Under the pieces are notes generated by a model. The model did no database searches, was not told the DNA's origin, and worked only from the letters and a program-made list of their open reading frames with translations. From contig JAFDHR010000117.1 in the NCBI GenBank assembly GCA_019308645.1, positions 1-7,294 on the forward strand: a stretch of DNA of 7,294 bases, read 5' to 3'. The translations under genes and the position numbers were made by a program. Within the stretch, counting starts at the first letter, position 1; each line of letters opens with the position of its first letter. The DNA is from Deltaproteobacteria bacterium (lineage in GTDB: Bacteria; Desulfobacterota; DSM-4660; Desulfatiglandales; B25-G16). Below are positions 4,891 through 7,294 of this stretch, in pieces.

Positions 4891-6816
4891 TTAAAAGGTT
4901 TCAGCATCACGGACCTTAAGATTGGCCGTCATGGTGGTGGTCCGGCCATCCTCATAGGTAAATGTCGCTTCCACCTCCACATTGTCCTGGTCGGGTGTGT
5001 AAAGGGCTTCTATGAGATTACCATATTTCTCTGCCACGAACTTCCTTCTTACTTTCCGTGTACGGGTGATTTCACCGTCATCGGGATTGAGTTCTTTGTG
5101 CAGTAATAGGAATCTCTTAATCTGGGCCCCCTTGAGTCGTTCATCCTCACTCAGTCTCTTGTTTACAATAAGGATTTCATTATATATGAGATCATAGACT
5201 TCCGGCTTCTGGGCAAGATCTGTGTAACTTGTAAAGCCGAGATGCCTCCTTTCGGCCCAGATTCCCACTGCCCCGTAATCAATATCAATAAAGGCGGCAA
5301 CAAAGTCCATATCCATTCCGTGAGCCACGGCCTCCCTGATATAATGGCTGAATTTCAGCTTGTTCTCGATATACTTGGGGGAAAACAGGGTTCCATCGGT
5401 CAACTGACTGACATCTTTTGCCCGGTCTATAATCTTGAGATGCCCCCGTTCCGTCATATAGCCCGCATCGCCGGAATGGAGCCACCCGTCTTCAAGGGTC
5501 TCGTCCGTGGCCTCCGGGTTTTTGAAATAGCCGATGAAGTTGCCCGGACCCTTGTACATGACTTCACCTTTGTCTGATATCTTTATCTCAACGCCGGGGA
5601 GTGGAGGCCCCACACTCTCGGAGTCAATATCACCGTCTTTCTGCATGGATATGTAAGCAGAGCTCTCGGTCATACCGTAAAGCTGTTTCAGGTTAATCCC
5701 AAGGGACCTGTAGAACTCGAATATTTCCGGACCGATGGCTTCTCCCGCCGTATAGGCCACCTTTACATTTCTCATGCCGAGGTTATCTACCAGCGGTGCG
5801 TAGAGAATCAAATCCCCTATTGTATAAAAAATATTGTCAATGAGCGGCACGGATTCATTGGCGATCCTCTTTTTCTCAACCCTGTTGGCCACTTTCATGA
5901 AGTAGTGAAAGGCCTTCTGTTTTATCCAGGCGGAATCCTCAATCTTGATCATGACCTGGGTCAGAATATTCTCCCAGATACGGGGAGGTGCAAAGATCTC
6001 GGTTGGACCGATCTCCTTCTGGTCATGTAAAGTGGTGGCGGTACTTTCAGGACAGTTAATGCAGAGCCCGCCACAGAGGGCCTGTCCGTAGGAGAAGATA
6101 TGGTCTCCGATCCAGGCCATGGGGAGATAGGCCATGATATTGTCCGTCTCATTCAGGTTGTCCCATTTAAGAAAACCCCGGGAAGATTCTACAATTTTAC
6201 GGTGTGTCAGTATGACCCCTTTGGGATCACCGGTGGTCCCTGAGGTATAAACAATGATGGACATGTCGTCGGGCTTTACCTCATTTACCGCATTCATGAA
6301 ATAGTCTGGGTTTTCTTTTTCGAACTTGCGGCCCATCTCCTGGACATCTGTAAAGGCTATGAGCCAGTCATGCTTGTAGTTTTGAAGTCCTCTGGGGTCA
6401 TCATAGATTATATATTTCAACCTGGGGATCTCATTTTTCAAGACCATGAGCTTGTCGGTCTGTTCTTGATCCTCTGCTAAGGCAAACCTGCACTCCGAAT
6501 GATCCACAATATAGTGAAGCTCCTTGTGTATGGCATCCTGGAAAAGGGGAACGGGCACGCCCCCTAAACATTGGCAGGCTGCCAGACCCCAATAGAGTTG
6601 AGGCCTGTTGTCTCCGATAACGGCCATCTTATCACCCCGTTGAAAACCTAAGGATGCCAGCCCTAAGGCAAAGTATCTTACCTGGTCCAGATAGTCTTTC
6701 CAGGTATAAGACTGCCAGATGCCGTAGTCCTTCTCCCTGATGGCGGCCTTGCTATCCCCATACATCTTTGCATTTTCCAGTAAGATCTGAGGAAATGTCA
6801 TTGCTCTTTCTTCCAT
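4891..6816 (-). CDS. AMP-forming acyl-CoA synthetase (long-chain fatty acid/carboxylate-CoA ligase family)
   Basis: This is an adenylate-forming ligase (641 aa from the chosen start) that activates a carboxylic acid with ATP and CoA to an acyl-CoA. Counting from the ATG, the P-loop YTSGTTGDPKG is at 190-200, LYGMTES at 379-385, HSGDAGY at 447-453 and the hinge region IDRAKDV at 463-469. TRTRKVRRKF near 585-594 contains the probable catalytic Lys588. About 45 further residues follow (YTPDQDNVEVEATFTYEDGR and on), a tail without a motif I recognise. Length and motifs fit the long-chain fatty-acyl-CoA synthetase group, but chain length or an aromatic substrate cannot be decided. An upstream TTG at 6822 is also in frame. 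ATG at 6816 is preferred because GAGG lies 9 nt before it but only 3 nt before the TTG; ATG at 6801 is a third option. The gene sits 2 nt after the remnant ORF and 15 nt before livG, which ties it to the transporter. Confidence 0.95.
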   Translation of the reverse strand: MEERAMTFPQILLENAKMYGDSKAAIREKDYGIWQSYTWKDYLDQVRYFALGLASLGFQRGDKMAVIGDNRPQLYWGLAACQCLGGVPVPLFQDAIHKELHYIVDHSECRFALAEDQEQTDKLMVLKNEIPRLKYIIYDDPRGLQNYKHDWLIAFTDVQEMGRKFEKENPDYFMNAVNEVKPDDMSIIVYTSGTTGDPKGVILTHRKIVESSRGFLKWDNLNETDNIMAYLPMAWIGDHIFSYGQALCGGLCINCPESTATTLHDQKEIGPTEIFAPPRIWENILTQVMIKIEDSAWIKQKAFHYFMKVANRVEKKRIANESVPLIDNIFYTIGDLILYAPLVDNLGMRNVKVAYTAGEAIGPEIFEFYRSLGINLKQLYGMTESSAYISMQKDGDIDSESVGPPLPGVEIKISDKGEVMYKGPGNFIGYFKNPEATDETLEDGWLHSGDAGYMTERGHLKIIDRAKDVSQLTDGTLFSPKYIENKLKFSHYIREAVAHGMDMDFVAAFIDIDYGAVGIWAERRHLGFTSYTDLAQKPEVYDLIYNEILIVNKRLSEDERLKGAQIKRFLLLHKELNPDDGEITRTRKVRRKFVAEKYGNLIEALYTPDQDNVEVEATFTYEDGRTTTMTANLKVRDAETF

Positions 6817-6818
6817 AA

Positions 6819-6944
6819 TCAAAATCCTCTTTCCTTGCTGTGGGACAGGCAGACGCCATAGTCCTTCTTCTGGATGGCAATCCTATCCTTGATATCTTTT
6901 CTCTGCAACAAGAACTGGGGGAGGGTATGGATCCCATCTGCCAT
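6819..6944 (-). pseudogene. N-terminal remnant of a second acyl-CoA ligase (41 codons)
   Basis: An ATG (6944) with a good AAGGAG site (6958-6953, 8 nt upstream) opens a 41-codon frame ending in TGA at 6821-6819. Its residues TLPQFLLQRKDIKDR and IAIQKKDYGVCLS match the beginning of the intact ligase directly downstream (TFPQILLENAK and AAIREKDYGIWQS), including T-PQ-LL and KDYG. The DNA also aligns well: both contain AGAAGGACTA followed by GGC and TCTG. After about residue 36 the similarity stops, and the frame runs into the next gene 2 nt before its ATG. A Cys (TGC) stands where the intact copy has Trp (TGG), which is consistent with decay. The best reading is a truncated paralogue left by deletion of a once tandem ligase gene. 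Alternatively it is still translated as a leader coupled to the ligase. The homology is seen directly; the history is inferred. Confidence 0.75.
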
Positions 6945-7073
6945 AGGAATTTCTCCTTAAGCCTTTTGTAAGAAGGTGTTTTATCTATGTCTTATAAAGG
7001 AAATTGTTAGGTTAATAGCTGCACTAATTCCTGAATAAGCTTTACAACATTCTTCAATTCGTAACAGTTCAGC

Positions 7074-7097
7074 CACTAAGGCACTAAGTCACGAAGG
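7074..7097. repeat. Three tandem octamers (CACTAAGG type)
   Basis: CACTAAGG (7074-7081), CACTAAGT (7082-7089) and CACGAAGG (7090-7097) are directly adjacent. No inverted partner is visible in the window. The 8-nt period is the same as in the GGAGTANT elements although the unit is unrelated. I recall similar sequences as common intergenic repeats in environmental bacterial genomes, but this could not be verified here. Confidence 0.6.
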
Positions 7098-7138
7098 AAA
7101 GATATGAATTTCAAAATCTTATAAGAACAAGGAAGATT

Positions 7139-7214
7139 ATGGCTTGAAAAGACTGGATTTCTGCGTTCGCAGGAATGACATTTAAGGAGCAGATCGGACT
7201 TTTTACGAAGCCAT
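7139..7214. mobile_element. 76-bp MITE-like element with terminal inverted repeats
   Basis: The left end ATGGCTTGAAAAG (7139-7151) and the right end CTTTTTACGAAGCCAT (7199-7214) are inverted copies apart from a small indel. Inside is a hairpin, TTTCTGC-GTTC-GCAGGAA (7158-7175, one T-G pair). AAGATT lies directly before the left end (7133-7138) and one base after the right end (7216-7221), as a possible target-site duplication. It encodes nothing. The central hairpin resembles a widespread 'GGATTCC...GGAATGAC' class of intergenic repeat that I recall from many bacteria. It may be a miniature, non-autonomous element or a REP-like sequence. Confidence 0.5.
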
Positions 7215-7294
7215 CAAGATTAATTCCCAAAAAATTTACAGATATTACCTTTTAATGTGCATAAGAAATAATGAATCATTTTAGAATCTTAGTG

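Larger units (their letters stand above)
6945..7294 (-). other. Upstream region of the operon without a gene
   Basis: These 350 bases hold no credible coding region on either strand. They contain the ribosome binding site of the remnant ORF (6958-6953), AT-rich sequence in which the operon promoter probably lies (no convincing -35/-10 or -24/-12 pair could be fixed), an octamer repeat (7074-7097) and a MITE-like element (7139-7214). No tRNA or terminator is apparent. Confidence 0.6.

Noticed and set aside
5242..5577. + strand open frame of 111 codons within the ligase gene
   Set aside because: It is fully antisense to conserved ligase motifs (hinge and SGD regions), with no supporting ribosome binding site or domain.
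6752..6937. Minus-strand 61-codon frame overlapping the ligase start
   Set aside because: It is in a different frame from both the ligase and the remnant; the remnant frame (6944-6819) shows real ligase homology, this one does not.
6960..7075. Operon promoter candidates (TATAAG around 6990-7000; TGGC...TTAC resembling a sigma54 site near 7058-7074)
   Set aside because: No -35 hexamer at proper spacing was found for the former, and the latter lacks the invariant GC of the -12 element.

Overview
The window looks like part of a chromosome from an anaerobic bacterium, most likely a Desulfobacterota (former Deltaproteobacteria) lineage or a metagenome-derived relative. That placement is an inference from the gene set (a LIV-type ABC transporter with an AMP-forming acyl-CoA ligase in the same operon), the moderate G+C content, and the style of the short intergenic repeats. 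No ribosomal or taxonomic marker is present.

All genes lie on the minus strand and read right to left as one apparent operon: a 41-codon ligase N-terminal remnant (6944-6819), an intact fatty-acyl/carboxylate-CoA ligase (6816-4891), livG ATPase (4875-4081), livH permease (3927-3040), livM permease (2861-1803), a periplasmic substrate-binding protein (1570-200), and the first 32 codons of livF ATPase (96-1, cut by the window edge). This is a complete high-affinity importer plus an enzyme that would trap an imported carboxylic acid as its CoA thioester. The 'branched-chain amino acid' label is a family name. The ligase makes an organic acid (fatty, aromatic or similar) a more likely substrate, but this is an inference.

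Spacing is uneven. The remnant, ligase and livG are tightly packed, with gaps of 2 and 15 nt. The junctions livG/livH (153 nt), livH/livM (178 nt), livM/binding protein (232 nt) and binding protein/livF (103 nt) are long, and each holds at least one inverted repeat. Several of these repeats are built from short tandem units of 8-10 nt arranged head to head. A perfect 13-bp inverted repeat also straddles the livH stop codon. A possible internal promoter precedes the binding-protein gene. The 350 bases upstream of the operon contain no gene, but hold an octamer repeat and a 76-bp MITE-like element with terminal inverted repeats and a possible target duplication.

The main points for a second look are the ligase remnant directly coupled to the intact ligase (a scar of a lost tandem paralogue, or now a leader peptide), the transporter-ligase pairing, and the set of periodic hairpin elements at the operon's junctions. 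I see no clearly novel defence, CRISPR or RNA system here.
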